Assembly (NCBI GenBank): GCA_001628005.1
Contig: LUQU01000048.1
Coordinates: forward strand, 55,844-95,411
DNA: 39,568 bases
Source of the DNA: SAR86 cluster bacterium REDSEA-S09_B4
GTDB taxonomy: Bacteria; Pseudomonadota; Gammaproteobacteria; Magnimaribacterales; Magnimaribacteraceae
Direction: 5' to 3'
Part shown: positions 9,005-17,588 of the stretch, in pieces
Numbering within the stretch: the first letter of the stretch is position 1
Layout of the letters: each line of letters opens with the position of its first letter
The notes under the pieces: model-generated
Seen by the model: the letters and a program-made list of their open reading frames with translations, nothing else
Told to the model about the DNA's origin: nothing
The model's database searches: none
Program-made: the position numbers and the translations under genes

Positions 9005-9845
9005 ATCAAGTAACGGGCACTATTACTATTCAATGGGAGAAGGAAAACCATTATTTTTTCTGCATGGTTTTCCCGATTGTGCTGAGAATTTTAAACCTCA
9101 GTTAGAGTTTTTTTCCAACCAAGGATATGAAGTAATAGCACCCTATCTACCAGGTTATCATCCTGAAGATAAAGAACTCGATACTTATCAATCTTTGCGG
9201 ATAGCCGAAGAGATAATTGAATTTATCAAGTCCATTACAGATCAAGAAGTTAGTTTATTTGGTCATGATTGGGGGGCAAGTATTGCTTATGGAATAGCTG
9301 GTTTAGAACCAGATTTAGTTAATAAGATGATAACTGTCTCTGTTCCTCACGGGATAAGCGTAGGGGCTTCTTTTCTCTCTGATGGGGATCAACAAAGAAA
9401 ATCTTGGTATATGTTTTTCTTTCAACTTCCTATAGCAGATCTTGCCGTAGCTAATAATGATTTTAATTTTATTGAGCGTTTATGGATGGATTGGTCGCCT
9501 AATTGGCCAGAATATGAGCCTTATGCTAAAAAAACAATTAAAGTTCTTGCTGAAGAAAATGTGCTTTCTAATGCGTTAGCCTATTATCGATGTACTTTCC
9601 AGGAATCTCTACAAACAGAAAGAATAAACAAATTGGCTGAGCAACTAATGTCTCAAAAGATTCAAATGCCTTCACTTTATTTACATGGTGAAAATGATGG
9701 ATGTATAGGTGCAAATCTATCAGAAGGTATGGAAAGCTTTTTTGAAGACTTAGAAATTAAAATACTTCCAGACTGTGGCCATTTTCTTCATTTAGAGAAG
9801 CCAGAACAAGTTAATAAGATTATTTTAGATTTCTTATCTAGTTAG
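8991..9845 (+). CDS. Alpha/beta-fold hydrolase, epoxide hydrolase/haloalkane dehalogenase type
   Basis: The 284-residue protein has the oxyanion motif HGFPD (~25-29) and a GHDWG nucleophile elbow with Asp93 rather than Ser. A candidate acid is Asp236 (GENDG) and the catalytic His is His263 (CGHFLH). An Asp nucleophile in GHDWG is typical of soluble epoxide hydrolases, haloalkane dehalogenases and fluoroacetate dehalogenases, which form an alkyl-enzyme ester. A Trp/Tyr-rich cap lies at ~135-200, including WMDWSPNW. Which of these chemistries applies cannot be decided from sequence. The start lies inside the membrane-protein gene. The 3' end overlaps convergently with holB by 12 nt, leaving no terminator. 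Confidence 0.85.
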   Translation: MNLSKSSNGHYYYSMGEGKPLFFLHGFPDCAENFKPQLEFFSNQGYEVIAPYLPGYHPEDKELDTYQSLRIAEEIIEFIKSITDQEVSLFGHDWGASIAYGIAGLEPDLVNKMITVSVPHGISVGASFLSDGDQQRKSWYMFFFQLPIADLAVANNDFNFIERLWMDWSPNWPEYEPYAKKTIKVLAEENVLSNALAYYRCTFQESLQTERINKLAEQLMSQKIQMPSLYLHGENDGCIGANLSEGMESFFEDLEIKILPDCGHFLHLEKPEQVNKIILDFLSS

Positions 9846-10823
9846 GCCAACAGATTCAGTCCATTCAACTAAAAGTGCCTGGAGTTGATAGTCCACTCGT
9901 AAATTAGTTTCAGAATTAAATAGAGACCAAAAAGAATTGGTCTTTTCTAGAAGAGAAAAAAATGTATCAGTCTCTACCTTTTCAGATAGATAAGATGAAA
10001 TATTGTCGGTATCCTGGAAAGTTTCTTGGCCTTCAGTTAGGAATTTATGTCTTATACAGTCCATTAATAAATCTGACATCCATTCTAATTTTAATAACAT
10101 ACTGTCATTATCTTTAGGCCACTTTTCAGATATTTGTAATAAGTTATTTCCTGTTTTTATAAGTTCTGAAATATCCTTAATGAAATCCTTCCTTGTAACG
10201 TTCACTTCTAAATTAATCATTTCAGCAGCAACTAATGGTTTCCCCTTAGAGAATAATATTGCACTTTCTATTTTTTCTTTATGCTTGGTCTGATTTTCTA
10301 ACCAAATTTCTATCTGCTTTTTTTCTGGTATCAGCATGCTGATCTGAATGCATCTACTTTTAATTGTTAATGGAAGAGTTTGATATCTATGACTTACTAA
10401 TAAAAAGACTGAGTTACTTGGCGGTTCTTCAAGATTTTTTAAGAAAGAATCAAATGCCTCTCTAGTTAACTTTTCAAGAGGATTAATTAGAAATACCTTC
10501 TTAGAACCCATAAAAGATGATTCATATAATGGTTCCTGTATTTCTCTTATTTGATTAATTGAAATTTGCTTTTTATCTTCTATTGTTTTTATTGGATAGA
10601 AATCTGGATGATTTGATTCATCAAATAAATGACAAGACTTACATTCATTACATATTTCAATATTTGGTTTAGCGGTGCAAAGAAAACCTTTAGCTACTTC
10701 TAAAGTAAATAGATTTTTTCCTATTCCTTTAGGGCCTTCAAAAATATATGCATGATGGTTAGACGTTTTTTTAAAAATATCTTTGTCTCTCTCAAACCAA
10801 GGTATTTTATTTTTATAATCCAT
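9834..10823 (-). CDS. holB: DNA polymerase III delta' subunit
   Basis: This 329-residue clamp-loader component helps load the beta clamp. Visible parts: an AAA+ N-terminus with a P-loop-like GPKGIGKN (~30-37) in which the usual Ser/Thr after Lys is Asn, consistent with a delta' that does not hydrolyse ATP; a zinc-binding cysteine cluster CNECKSC (~58-64); an NPLEKLTREA helix; LKNLEEPP; and the sensor-1 SRC motif (~157-159). The C-terminal third is divergent helical collar. It overlaps the tmk 3' end by 11 nt as the last gene of the rluC-holB run. E. coli also places holB directly after tmk. Confidence 0.92.
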   Translation of the reverse strand: MDYKNKIPWFERDKDIFKKTSNHHAYIFEGPKGIGKNLFTLEVAKGFLCTAKPNIEICNECKSCHLFDESNHPDFYPIKTIEDKKQISINQIREIQEPLYESSFMGSKKVFLINPLEKLTREAFDSFLKNLEEPPSNSVFLLVSHRYQTLPLTIKSRCIQISMLIPEKKQIEIWLENQTKHKEKIESAILFSKGKPLVAAEMINLEVNVTRKDFIKDISELIKTGNNLLQISEKWPKDNDSMLLKLEWMSDLLMDCIRHKFLTEGQETFQDTDNISSYLSEKVETDTFFSLLEKTNSFWSLFNSETNLRVDYQLQALLVEWTESVGLTR

Positions 10824-11433
10824 TAATTAAGGTTTCAATAATTTGTTCTACACTTTTAAGCATAAGCTCAATTTGTTGTGAGCTATCTATAATTTGTATT
10901 CTGTTAACATTCTGTTCAGCAAGCCCTAGATAGGCTTCACGAATTCTATTGTGAAAATCTAATTTTTCTTGCTCAAACCTATCCAGTTCACCTCTTGCTT
11001 TAACTCTTGAAAGAGAGATTTCTACTGGAACATCAAATAATAAAGTTAAATCAGGATTTGGAAGATTCAGATTTTTAGAAAAAGAATCAATCATTTTCTT
11101 ATCTAGCTCTCTACCTCCACCTTGATAAGCAATACTGGAATCCATAAACCTATCTGAAATAACCCAATTACCGGTTTCTAAATTAGGTAGGATCACTTTT
11201 TCTACATGGTCTTTTCTATCAGCTAACATCAACAATAATTCAACTTCAGAAGAAATTTCAGTTTTGGGGTCTAAAAGAATTGATCTAAGTTCTCTACCAA
11301 TTGAGCTCCCTCCTGGCTCTCTCGTAACTACATAGGTGATTCTTTTGCTATCTAAAAGATCAGTTATACTTTTTATTGAGGAAGTTTTTCCTGATCCTTC
11401 TATTCCTTCTAGAGTAATAAACTTTGCTTCCAT
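10813..11433 (-). CDS. tmk: Thymidylate kinase
   Basis: The 206-residue enzyme phosphorylates dTMP to dTDP with ATP. The P-loop EGIEGSGKTSS lies at residues ~9-19, the dTMP-binding TREPGG at ~38-43, the DR(F) motif with SSIAYQGGGR at ~93-107, and a lid segment with RVKARGELDRFE at ~143-154. The lid Arg pattern resembles the E. coli type II enzyme, where lid arginines supply the charge missing from the P-loop. Its start codon shares one base with the mltG stop (TAATG arrangement). Its end overlaps holB by 11 nt. Confidence 0.95.
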   Translation of the reverse strand: MEAKFITLEGIEGSGKTSSIKSITDLLDSKRITYVVTREPGGSSIGRELRSILLDPKTEISSEVELLLMLADRKDHVEKVILPNLETGNWVISDRFMDSSIAYQGGGRELDKKMIDSFSKNLNLPNPDLTLLFDVPVEISLSRVKARGELDRFEQEKLDFHNRIREAYLGLAEQNVNRIQIIDSSQQIELMLKSVEQIIETLINGL

Positions 11434-12416
11434 TATTTATTTAATTGATATTTTCTAACTGCCTGATTATGTTCTTTAAGAGTATCAGAAAAATGATGGG
11501 TTCCGTCACCTTTGGCAACAAAATATAAAGAAGTTCCTTCTGCAGGGTTAATAGCTGCTTCTATTGAACTCTTACTTACAAGCCCTATAGGCCCTGGTGG
11601 CAGTCCTTTAATGTGGTAAGTATTGTAGGGATGCTTCATTGTTATATCTGATCTTTTAATGTCTCCATCAAAATCTTTTCCCAAAGCATAAATGATGGTG
11701 GGATCAGATTGAAGTTTCATTCCAAGTTCTAACCTTCTCACGAAGACACCTGCTATCTGTCTCTTTTCAATTCCTTCTTTCTCAATTATAGAGGCTAGAA
11801 TTAATGCCTCGTAGGAATTCTTGTAAGGCAAATCTAGACTTTTTAAATTCCAAAGTTCTTCTAAGATTTTTTGATGCTTTAAATTAGACCTATTCAAAAT
11901 ATCAATGTAAGAGTCCCCCTTTGTGTAGTTATATGTATCAGGATGAAATTGTCCTTCTAGAGAAGGAACATCTAAATCTAAGATAGATTTAATATTTTCT
12001 AAATTGTCAGTATTTTTATCTTTCCCAATGAATTGGTTATTAGTGAATAAAGTAACAATCTCATTAAATGTTGAGCCTTCTTTTAATCTAATTTGTCTGT
12101 AGTAAACAGATCCCTCACTAATTTTTCTTATAAGTTGAAAAATATTTTCATTTTTGGATACTAAATATTCTCCAGCTTTAATATTAGTTCTAGATTTAAA
12201 GATTCTTACGTAAGCTTTTAAAATCAGTGGTCTGGTTATTAATTCTTTTTTATTTAATGTGTCTATTACTTGATTAAGTCCATAACCTTTATCCACATCA
12301 AGAACTATTGTCTCTGTTATTGGGATAGATCTGTAGAGGTTAAAAACTAGCATTCCTGTTAGAAATACTATGACAACTATAAATAACTTACTTATTGACG
12401 AAAAAGGAAATGACAC
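11433..12416 (-). CDS. mltG: Endolytic murein transglycosylase (YceG family)
   Basis: The 327-residue inner-membrane enzyme cleaves nascent glycan strands and is thought to set glycan length. A single N-terminal transmembrane helix (~9-26) is followed by a LysM-like region (~40-100) and the YceG catalytic domain with LASIIEKEG, where Glu212 is the expected catalytic acid. SDPTIIYALG (~238-247) and the C-terminal LPPGPIG and HHFSDTLKEHN motifs complete the family pattern. It lies 4 nt after fabF, and its stop overlaps the tmk start by 1 nt. In E. coli pabC sits between fabF and yceG; here it is missing. Confidence 0.94.
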   Translation of the reverse strand: MSFPFSSISKLFIVVIVFLTGMLVFNLYRSIPITETIVLDVDKGYGLNQVIDTLNKKELITRPLILKAYVRIFKSRTNIKAGEYLVSKNENIFQLIRKISEGSVYYRQIRLKEGSTFNEIVTLFTNNQFIGKDKNTDNLENIKSILDLDVPSLEGQFHPDTYNYTKGDSYIDILNRSNLKHQKILEELWNLKSLDLPYKNSYEALILASIIEKEGIEKRQIAGVFVRRLELGMKLQSDPTIIYALGKDFDGDIKRSDITMKHPYNTYHIKGLPPGPIGLVSKSSIEAAINPAEGTSLYFVAKGDGTHHFSDTLKEHNQAVRKYQLNK

Positions 12417-12420
12417 AAAG

Positions 12421-13662
12421 TTATTTTAACTCAGAGAAGACGAGAGTGGCGTTGGTTCCTCCGAATCCAAAAGAATTAGAAATACTTTTCTTTACTGGTA
12501 TTTCTGTAGCATTGTGTGCAGAGTAATTTAAATCACACCCCTCACTGGGATTGTCTAAGTTAATTGTTGGTGGAACTATATTATCCCTAATTGAGAGAAG
12601 ACTATAAATAGCTTCAACTGCACCCGCAGCTCCCAATAGATGTCCAGTCATAGATTTAGTAGAACTAACAATAAATTTAGAAGAGTCTTCGCCAAAAACT
12701 TTCTTAATGGCTAAAGATTCAGCTAAATCACCAACGGGAGTTGAGGTTCCGTGAGCATTAATGTACTGGATATCACTGGAATTAATCTTTGCATCACTGA
12801 GAGCATTTCTCATTGCTAAGGTTGCTCCCTCTCCTGTTTCGGGAGGAGCAGTCATATGAAAGGCATCTGCGCTCATCCCAAATCCAATTATTTCACCATA
12901 GATTTTTGCCCCTCTTAATTTAGCATGCTCTAGTTCTTCTAACATTAAACAGCCTGCCCCCTCACCTACCACAAACCCATCTCTGTCTTTATCCCAAGGC
13001 CTGCTTGCTTTCTCCGGTTCATCATTTCTTGTTGATAATGCTTTAGAAGCATTAAAACCTGAAACTGAAAGAGGTGTTATTCCCATCTCAGCACCACCAG
13101 TAATCATTAGTTCAGCGTCACCATGAGCAATATTTCTAAAGGAGTATCCAATTGAGTGACTTGCGCTTGAACAGGCGCTAGCTATCGAGATATTAGGTCC
13201 TTTAAAACCAAATTTGATTGAGACGTAACCAGATACCATATTAATAATTGAACCGGGTACAAAGAATGGAGATATCTTTTTTGTTCCTGATTGATGTAAG
13301 ACATTAGCGTAGTTTTCTATTGTCCCTAAACCTCCAATGCCTGAACCAATTGAAACACCTATTCTTTCAAAATTAGCATTACTTTCATCTATACCAGAAT
13401 CTATGATGCATTCTTTCGAAGCAGCCACACCATATTGAATAAATCTATCTAGTCTGCGTATTTCTTTCTTTTCTAGATACTTCTCAGGTTCGAAGGAAGG
13501 TAGACTGGCAGCAAATTTTGTATCGTAATCAGTTGTGTCAAAATATTGTATTGGCTTAACGGGATTCACACCTGAAAGCAGATTGTTCCAGGAACTTTCT
13601 ACTTCATTACCCATAGGGGACAGTAGACCTAGTCCAGTAATGACTACCCTTCTAGTGGACAT
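12421..13662 (-). CDS. fabF: Beta-ketoacyl-ACP synthase II
   Basis: The 413-residue condensing enzyme elongates acyl-ACP with malonyl-ACP. The Cys-His-His triad is complete: Cys164 in SACSSA, His304 in NAHGTSTPVGD and His341 in TGHLLGAAGA. The C-terminal glycine-rich SFGFGGTNA is present. Length matches FabF (~412). It starts 29 nt after acpP and ends 4 nt before mltG. With no fabH in this cluster, the initiating condensing enzyme must be encoded elsewhere or be replaced by another activity. Confidence 0.96.
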   Translation of the reverse strand: MSTRRVVITGLGLLSPMGNEVESSWNNLLSGVNPVKPIQYFDTTDYDTKFAASLPSFEPEKYLEKKEIRRLDRFIQYGVAASKECIIDSGIDESNANFERIGVSIGSGIGGLGTIENYANVLHQSGTKKISPFFVPGSIINMVSGYVSIKFGFKGPNISIASACSSASHSIGYSFRNIAHGDAELMITGGAEMGITPLSVSGFNASKALSTRNDEPEKASRPWDKDRDGFVVGEGAGCLMLEELEHAKLRGAKIYGEIIGFGMSADAFHMTAPPETGEGATLAMRNALSDAKINSSDIQYINAHGTSTPVGDLAESLAIKKVFGEDSSKFIVSSTKSMTGHLLGAAGAVEAIYSLLSIRDNIVPPTINLDNPSEGCDLNYSAHNATEIPVKKSISNSFGFGGTNATLVFSELK

Positions 13663-13691
13663 TTTTATGGTTACCTAGTGAACCTAGGCTA

Positions 13692-13922
13692 TTAAGAATT
13701 ATTAGAAATATAATCTACAGCGTTTTTTACAGTTGCTATTCCTTCAGCTTCTTCATCAGGAATTTCAATCTCAAACTCTTCTTCAAAAGCCATAACAAGC
13801 TCAACTGTATCTAGAGAATCGGCTCCTAGATCATCTATGAAAGAAGCTTCTAATTTTACTTCTTCTTGAGATACACCTAATTGTTCACAAACTATTTTTT
13901 GTACTCTTTCTTCTACACTCAT
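13692..13922 (-). CDS. acpP: Acyl carrier protein
   Basis: This 76-residue acidic protein carries growing acyl chains on 4'-phosphopantetheine. The attachment site is Ser36 in [10 protein letters not shown]. Length and the acidic helix II are typical of bacterial AcpP. It has the strongest ribosome-binding site in the operon (AAAGGAGGG, plus-strand 13928-13936), fitting the high expression expected of ACP. The 111-nt gap before it is the only sizeable gap inside the fab run and carries a candidate promoter. Confidence 0.97.
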   Translation of the reverse strand: MSVEERVQKIVCEQLGVSQEEVKLEASFIDDLGADSLDTVELVMAFEEEFEIEIPDEEAEGIATVKNAVDYISNNS

Positions 13923-13931
13923 GAAACCCTC

Positions 13932-13943
13932 CTTTCTAGAAAG
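13932..13943 (-). promoter_or_regulatory. Palindrome overlapping the acpP ribosome-binding site
   Basis: CTTTCTAGAAAG is a perfect 12-nt palindrome whose downstream arm runs into the AAAGGAGGG ribosome-binding site of acpP. In RNA it could form a small hairpin that partly hides the Shine-Dalgarno sequence. A second imperfect stem (GCCCGT / ACGGC) lies just upstream. No function is demonstrated. Confidence 0.3.
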
Positions 13944-13997
13944 CTTTGCCGTTAATTTCGACGGGCATGTTACCCAAGTTTGATTTATTTTGCATTA

Positions 13998-14027
13998 TTT
14001 ATCGTGCGTAACTTTTAACCTTGTCTA
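13998..14027 (-). promoter_or_regulatory. Candidate internal promoter for acpP-fabF
   Basis: On the minus strand TAGACA (5 of 6 matches to TTGACA), an 18-nt spacer and GATAAA (4 of 6 matches to TATAAT) lie in the 111-nt fabG-acpP gap, about 75 nt before the acpP ATG. A dedicated acpP promoter is known in E. coli, which makes the position plausible. Confidence 0.4.
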
Positions 14028-14033
14028 GAAAAG

Positions 14034-14756
14034 CTACATATAAAGGCCTCCATTAATATGTATAGTTTGACCTGTAATGTAAGAGGCTTCATCTGTAATA
14101 AGAAATTCTATTAATTGAGAAACTTCTTCTGCTCTACCAAAACGTGATAAAGGAATTTGTTTAAGTATCTCTTCTTTCATTTTATTATTAATTTGCTCAG
14201 TCATATCAGTCTCAATATAACCAGGTGCTACAGAGTTGACTGTTATCCCTCTACTTCCAACTTCTTTAGCTAGAGACCTAGAAAATGCCTCAACACCTGA
14301 TTTTGCAGCAGCATAATTTGCTTGACCTCTATTGCCTGTTGTAGCTGAAGTGCTTGTTATGTTAATGATCCTACCCCAGCGTTTTTTTAACATAAATTTA
14401 AGGACCGTCTTACTGATCTTAAAAGTGCCATTGAGAAGAACATTTAGAACATCCATCCATTCTTCATCAGACATTCTTAAAACTATATTATCTCGAGTTA
14501 TTCCTGCATTATTTATAAGTATTTCTATATCAGAATGATCCTTAATTAATGCATCATTAAATCCTTCAATTGATTTACTATCATTTAAATTCAGCACTAA
14601 ACCATGAATACCTTTTTTTTCTAACCCCTGAGCTCCTTCTTCAGAGGTTGAAGTGCCTAGAACAATATAACCATTCTCTTTAGATTTAAGTGCTATATCT
14701 TTTCCTATACCTCTCGAAGCACCTGTTATAAGTATTTTCTTTTTTTCTTTACTCAT
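14034..14756 (-). CDS. fabG: 3-oxoacyl-ACP reductase
   Basis: The 240-residue short-chain dehydrogenase reduces beta-ketoacyl-ACP with NADPH. It has the cofactor motif TGASRGIGK (~11-19), NNAGITRDN (~82-90), and the catalytic Ser135, Tyr148 and Lys152 (YAAAK spacing). The E. coli order Ser138-Tyr151-Lys155 has identical spacing. The C-terminus ends GQTIHINGGLYM, as in FabG. The start codon lies 8 nt inside the end of fabD, so translation is coupled. Confidence 0.96.
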   Translation of the reverse strand: MSKEKKKILITGASRGIGKDIALKSKENGYIVLGTSTSEEGAQGLEKKGIHGLVLNLNDSKSIEGFNDALIKDHSDIEILINNAGITRDNIVLRMSDEEWMDVLNVLLNGTFKISKTVLKFMLKKRWGRIINITSTSATTGNRGQANYAAAKSGVEAFSRSLAKEVGSRGITVNSVAPGYIETDMTEQINNKMKEEILKQIPLSRFGRAEEVSQLIEFLITDEASYITGQTIHINGGLYM

Positions 14757-15687
14757 TAGACAACTCTAGGTAATTATCATAAGTATCTAAATCAATAGTG
14801 GCTATATTTGGTGAAATTCTTTTAATTAAACCACATAAAACTTTACTGGGACCACATTCAATAATTGTAGTTACTTTCAGATTAGTAATGGTTTTTATGG
14901 TATCTACCCATCTTACAGAGCTATAAATTTGTTTTACTAATTTAGCTTTTATTTTACCAATATCATTTTCAAAACCTGAATCAACATTATGAATGATAGG
15001 TATTTTGGGCATAGTAAATTCAACACCTTCTATAGAACTCACAAACTTATCAGCTGCCTCTTTCATTAACAACGAGTGGGCAGGTACACTCATAGGAAGG
15101 GGTATAGCTCTTTTAGCTCCCAATAACGTGCATTCATGCATGGCTTTTTCAATACCTTGCCTATTTCCTGATAACACAATTTGATTTGGAGAATTGAGAT
15201 TAGCTATATTAACTAAACACTCTTTATCTTGGTTTACTTCTAAACATACTTTATTTATTTCATTTTCCTCTAATCCAATTATTGCTGCTATCCCTCCTTC
15301 CCCCTGAGGTACAGCAGATTGCATTAATTTAGATCTTTCGATAACTAAAGCTAAAGCATCCTTAAAAGAGATAGTCTCTGAAGCAACCAATGCTGCATAC
15401 TCACCCAAAGAGTGTCCAGCAAGACAAGAAGGTGCACTTATAAATTGAGAAATTAGATTCCAGAGGGCTACATCTGCGGTCAACATTAAAGGTTGTGTAA
15501 CTTCTGTTTTAGATAGATCTTCTTTGCTTCCTTCTCTTATGAGTTTGATTAGATCTATTCCTAATAGATCAGATGACTCATCAAAAGTATTCTTAACCAA
15601 GGAAAGGTTATCAATATACTTAGTTAACATCTGTGGGTATTGAGAACCCTGTCCTGGAAAAACGACTGAGATTTTATTTGAAGACAT
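14749..15687 (-). CDS. fabD: Malonyl-CoA:ACP transacylase
   Basis: The 312-residue enzyme transfers malonyl from CoA to ACP. N-terminal FPGQGSQ (~10-16), the active-site GHSLGEY with Ser93, and SVPAH with His204 form the expected Ser-His dyad. Length matches FabD (~309). It begins 10 nt after rpmF. In E. coli plsX and fabH lie between rpmF and fabD; here they are absent, so fabD follows the ribosomal gene directly. Confidence 0.96.
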   Translation of the reverse strand: MSSNKISVVFPGQGSQYPQMLTKYIDNLSLVKNTFDESSDLLGIDLIKLIREGSKEDLSKTEVTQPLMLTADVALWNLISQFISAPSCLAGHSLGEYAALVASETISFKDALALVIERSKLMQSAVPQGEGGIAAIIGLEENEINKVCLEVNQDKECLVNIANLNSPNQIVLSGNRQGIEKAMHECTLLGAKRAIPLPMSVPAHSLLMKEAADKFVSSIEGVEFTMPKIPIIHNVDSGFENDIGKIKAKLVKQIYSSVRWVDTIKTITNLKVTTIIECGPSKVLCGLIKRISPNIATIDLDTYDNYLELSNE

Positions 15688-15697
15688 CAGAGTTAAT

Positions 15698-15895
15698 TTA
15701 CTCTTCTAAAGGTTCTTCATCCTTATGAATTTCTATTATCTTTTTTCCTTTATAAAAACCATCAGAAGTCATGTGATGTCTACGATGTTTTTCTCCTGTT
15801 ACAACATCAGTAGAAAGAGAAGCTTTTTTTAAAGCGCCATGAGATCTGCGCATACCTCTCTTAGATCTAGAAACTTTGCTTTTTTGTACAGCCAT
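15698..15895 (-). CDS. rpmF: 50S ribosomal protein L32
   Basis: The 65-residue basic protein starts [19 protein letters not shown], the typical L32 N-terminus, and contains the conserved GEKHRRHH region. It has none of the zinc-ribbon cysteines found in some L32 paralogues, as expected for gammaproteobacteria. The acidic C-terminal tail (DEEPLEE) makes it slightly longer than the E. coli protein. It sits 30 nt after yceD and 10 nt before fabD. Confidence 0.96.
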   Translation of the reverse strand: MAVQKSKVSRSKRGMRRSHGALKKASLSTDVVTGEKHRRHHMTSDGFYKGKKIIEIHKDEEPLEE

Positions 15896-15925
15896 ATAGT
15901 GCCTCGGACGCGAATTCTAAGTAAA

Positions 15926-16396
15926 TTATTTAATTAAGTCTCTAATTTTTTGAAAAGGTCTAATTTTATTAAAGCTTTTTTCCTCTAATTTCTCATTACT
16001 TTCTATAGTGCAACAAGTCACAATAGAAGGAAAATTAAGGTATATTTCTTCAGAAACGAGATCATTAATATTAAAGTTCTCTAAGTCCTGATAATGGATT
16101 TCTAACGGTTCTTTTTTATCTACATTTTCATACTTTATATCTTTTATTCCTACATCAGTTTCTAAGCTCAACTTAATCAATGTCTTCTTAAAACATGTTT
16201 GACAATCAGCTTCAATGGCAACTGATATATTGCCTTTAGCAAGAAAAAGAACTCTAGAAAATTTTTCTATAATTAATTTAACAATAATGTGATCCTTAAC
16301 TTGACCAAGATCTTCTAAACCATGTAAGTCTTTAAATTTCTTATCTAGTTTTATAGGAAAACTGCCTTCATTTAGGTTTAAAAGAGTATGTTTCAT
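15926..16396 (-). CDS. yceD: YceD/DUF177 family protein
   Basis: The 156-residue protein precedes rpmF as in most gammaproteobacteria. The family pattern is visible: a central D-C-Q-T-C-F segment (~75-80) and a late acidic D-L-V-S-E-E-I-Y-L-N-F-P region (~112-124). In E. coli it is a small protein cotranscribed with rpmF. In plants and several bacteria DUF177 proteins are linked to 23S rRNA accumulation; that role is inferred here. It starts 2 nt after rluC. Confidence 0.85.
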   Translation of the reverse strand: MKHTLLNLNEGSFPIKLDKKFKDLHGLEDLGQVKDHIIVKLIIEKFSRVLFLAKGNISVAIEADCQTCFKKTLIKLSLETDVGIKDIKYENVDKKEPLEIHYQDLENFNINDLVSEEIYLNFPSIVTCCTIESNEKLEEKSFNKIRPFQKIRDLIK

Positions 16397-16398
16397 TT

Positions 16399-17328
16399 TT
16401 AATTAAATATTTCTTTAAATTGATCAGGTTCTTTAGCAACGCAAAAGATGGCTAAGTCAGGAAAATTTATTTCTTTTGCATGAAGTAGCATTCTGTTAAT
16501 TCCTCTTTTACGATAAAACGTATTCACTTCATCATTACCATACTTATTATCACCAATAACAGGAAAGCCTTCATTACTGGCCTGAACCCTTATTTGATGT
16601 GTTCTACCCGTTAAAAGACTACATTCCAGCAGGCTTAACTTTTTATTAGACTCAAGTAGAGTAAATTCTGTGGTTGACGGCTTTCCCTCAGGAGTTTCAA
16701 CAACCTCTCTTTCACCAGACCTTAAATGGTTCTTTTTTAGATTAGAAGATATACAAACTTCTTTATGGGGCCACTTGCCCTCTACTACTGCTAAATATTT
16801 TTTTTCTACTCTGCCTTCTCTCATTTCTGTATTTAATCTCCTTAATACAGATCTTTTTAAAGACAAAACAATACAGCCAGAAGTACCTCTGTCTAACCTA
16901 TGAACTAATTGCGCATTTTTAAACTTAGAATCAATTTGCCTAACTGCTTCTATTAGTCCCAATTTCAAGCCACTTCCACCATGACTGGCTATGCCTGCTG
17001 GTTTATCTAATATCAAGACTGAATCCTCGTTATAAATAATACTTTCTTGTAATAAGCTTATTAAAGATTTACTGGGGCTGTTAAGAGTTTTTTCTTCTAT
17101 TCTGTAAGGAGGAATCCTTATGACATCACTAATTTTTAATCTTCTATCTGGTTTACTTCTTGAGCCATTAACCCTAACTTCACCTTTCCTTATGATGGAA
17201 TATATTTTAGATCTAGGTAGGCCTTTTAATTTAGATATAAGACAATTATCTAGTCTTGTGTTTTGATACTCTTCTTCAACAATATAGCTACTTACAGGGA
17301 TATATTGATCGGTTAATGTCTTGTTCAT
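16399..17328 (-). CDS. rluC: 23S rRNA pseudouridine synthase C
   Basis: The 309-residue enzyme has an N-terminal S4 RNA-binding domain (~20-75, with the R-L-D-N start) and an RsuA/RluA-type catalytic domain. The signature HRLDRGTSG (~143-151) carries the catalytic Asp. GRTHQIRVQ (~241-249) and ending motifs agree with RluC/RluD. RluC is chosen over RluD because the gene is divergent from rne and followed by yceD-rpmF, the standard gammaproteobacterial location. It is the first gene of the long minus-strand run that ends at holB. Confidence 0.9.
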   Translation of the reverse strand: MNKTLTDQYIPVSSYIVEEEYQNTRLDNCLISKLKGLPRSKIYSIIRKGEVRVNGSRSKPDRRLKISDVIRIPPYRIEEKTLNSPSKSLISLLQESIIYNEDSVLILDKPAGIASHGGSGLKLGLIEAVRQIDSKFKNAQLVHRLDRGTSGCIVLSLKRSVLRRLNTEMREGRVEKKYLAVVEGKWPHKEVCISSNLKKNHLRSGEREVVETPEGKPSTTEFTLLESNKKLSLLECSLLTGRTHQIRVQASNEGFPVIGDNKYGNDEVNTFYRKRGINRMLLHAKEINFPDLAIFCVAKEPDQFKEIFN

Positions 17329-17588
17329 ACTTTATAAAGTCTCTGCTATGTGCTATTTTAAAATAAGAAGTTGTAAATTATTGTTAAAAAAGACGTATTA
17401 CAATAAAAAAGACAACATTTTATAGGATTTATTAAATAGAAAGGAAAGCTAATAATTTATATTAAGTTTTCTGAGAGAAGAAAAATTTTTAGTCGCGTGG
17501 GTGTGACACAAGTTAAGAATTAATTCGCCCAATACATAATTGCCTCTCATATAGCTATATCTAGCTTCCTTTCAACACAGGAAATAAC
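17329..17588. other. Divergent rluC-rne intergenic region
   Basis: This 260-nt non-coding gap is the longest in the window and must hold promoters for both rne (plus) and the rluC operon (minus). A weak minus-strand pair, TTGTAA-17-TAATTT, is visible near 17374-17402. AGGAAAT precedes the rne ATG. A perfect 12-nt palindrome ATATAGCTATAT (17549-17560) lies 28 nt upstream of the ATG. E. coli rne mRNA has a long structured leader through which RNase E controls its own message; a similar leader is possible here but not shown. Confidence 0.5.
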
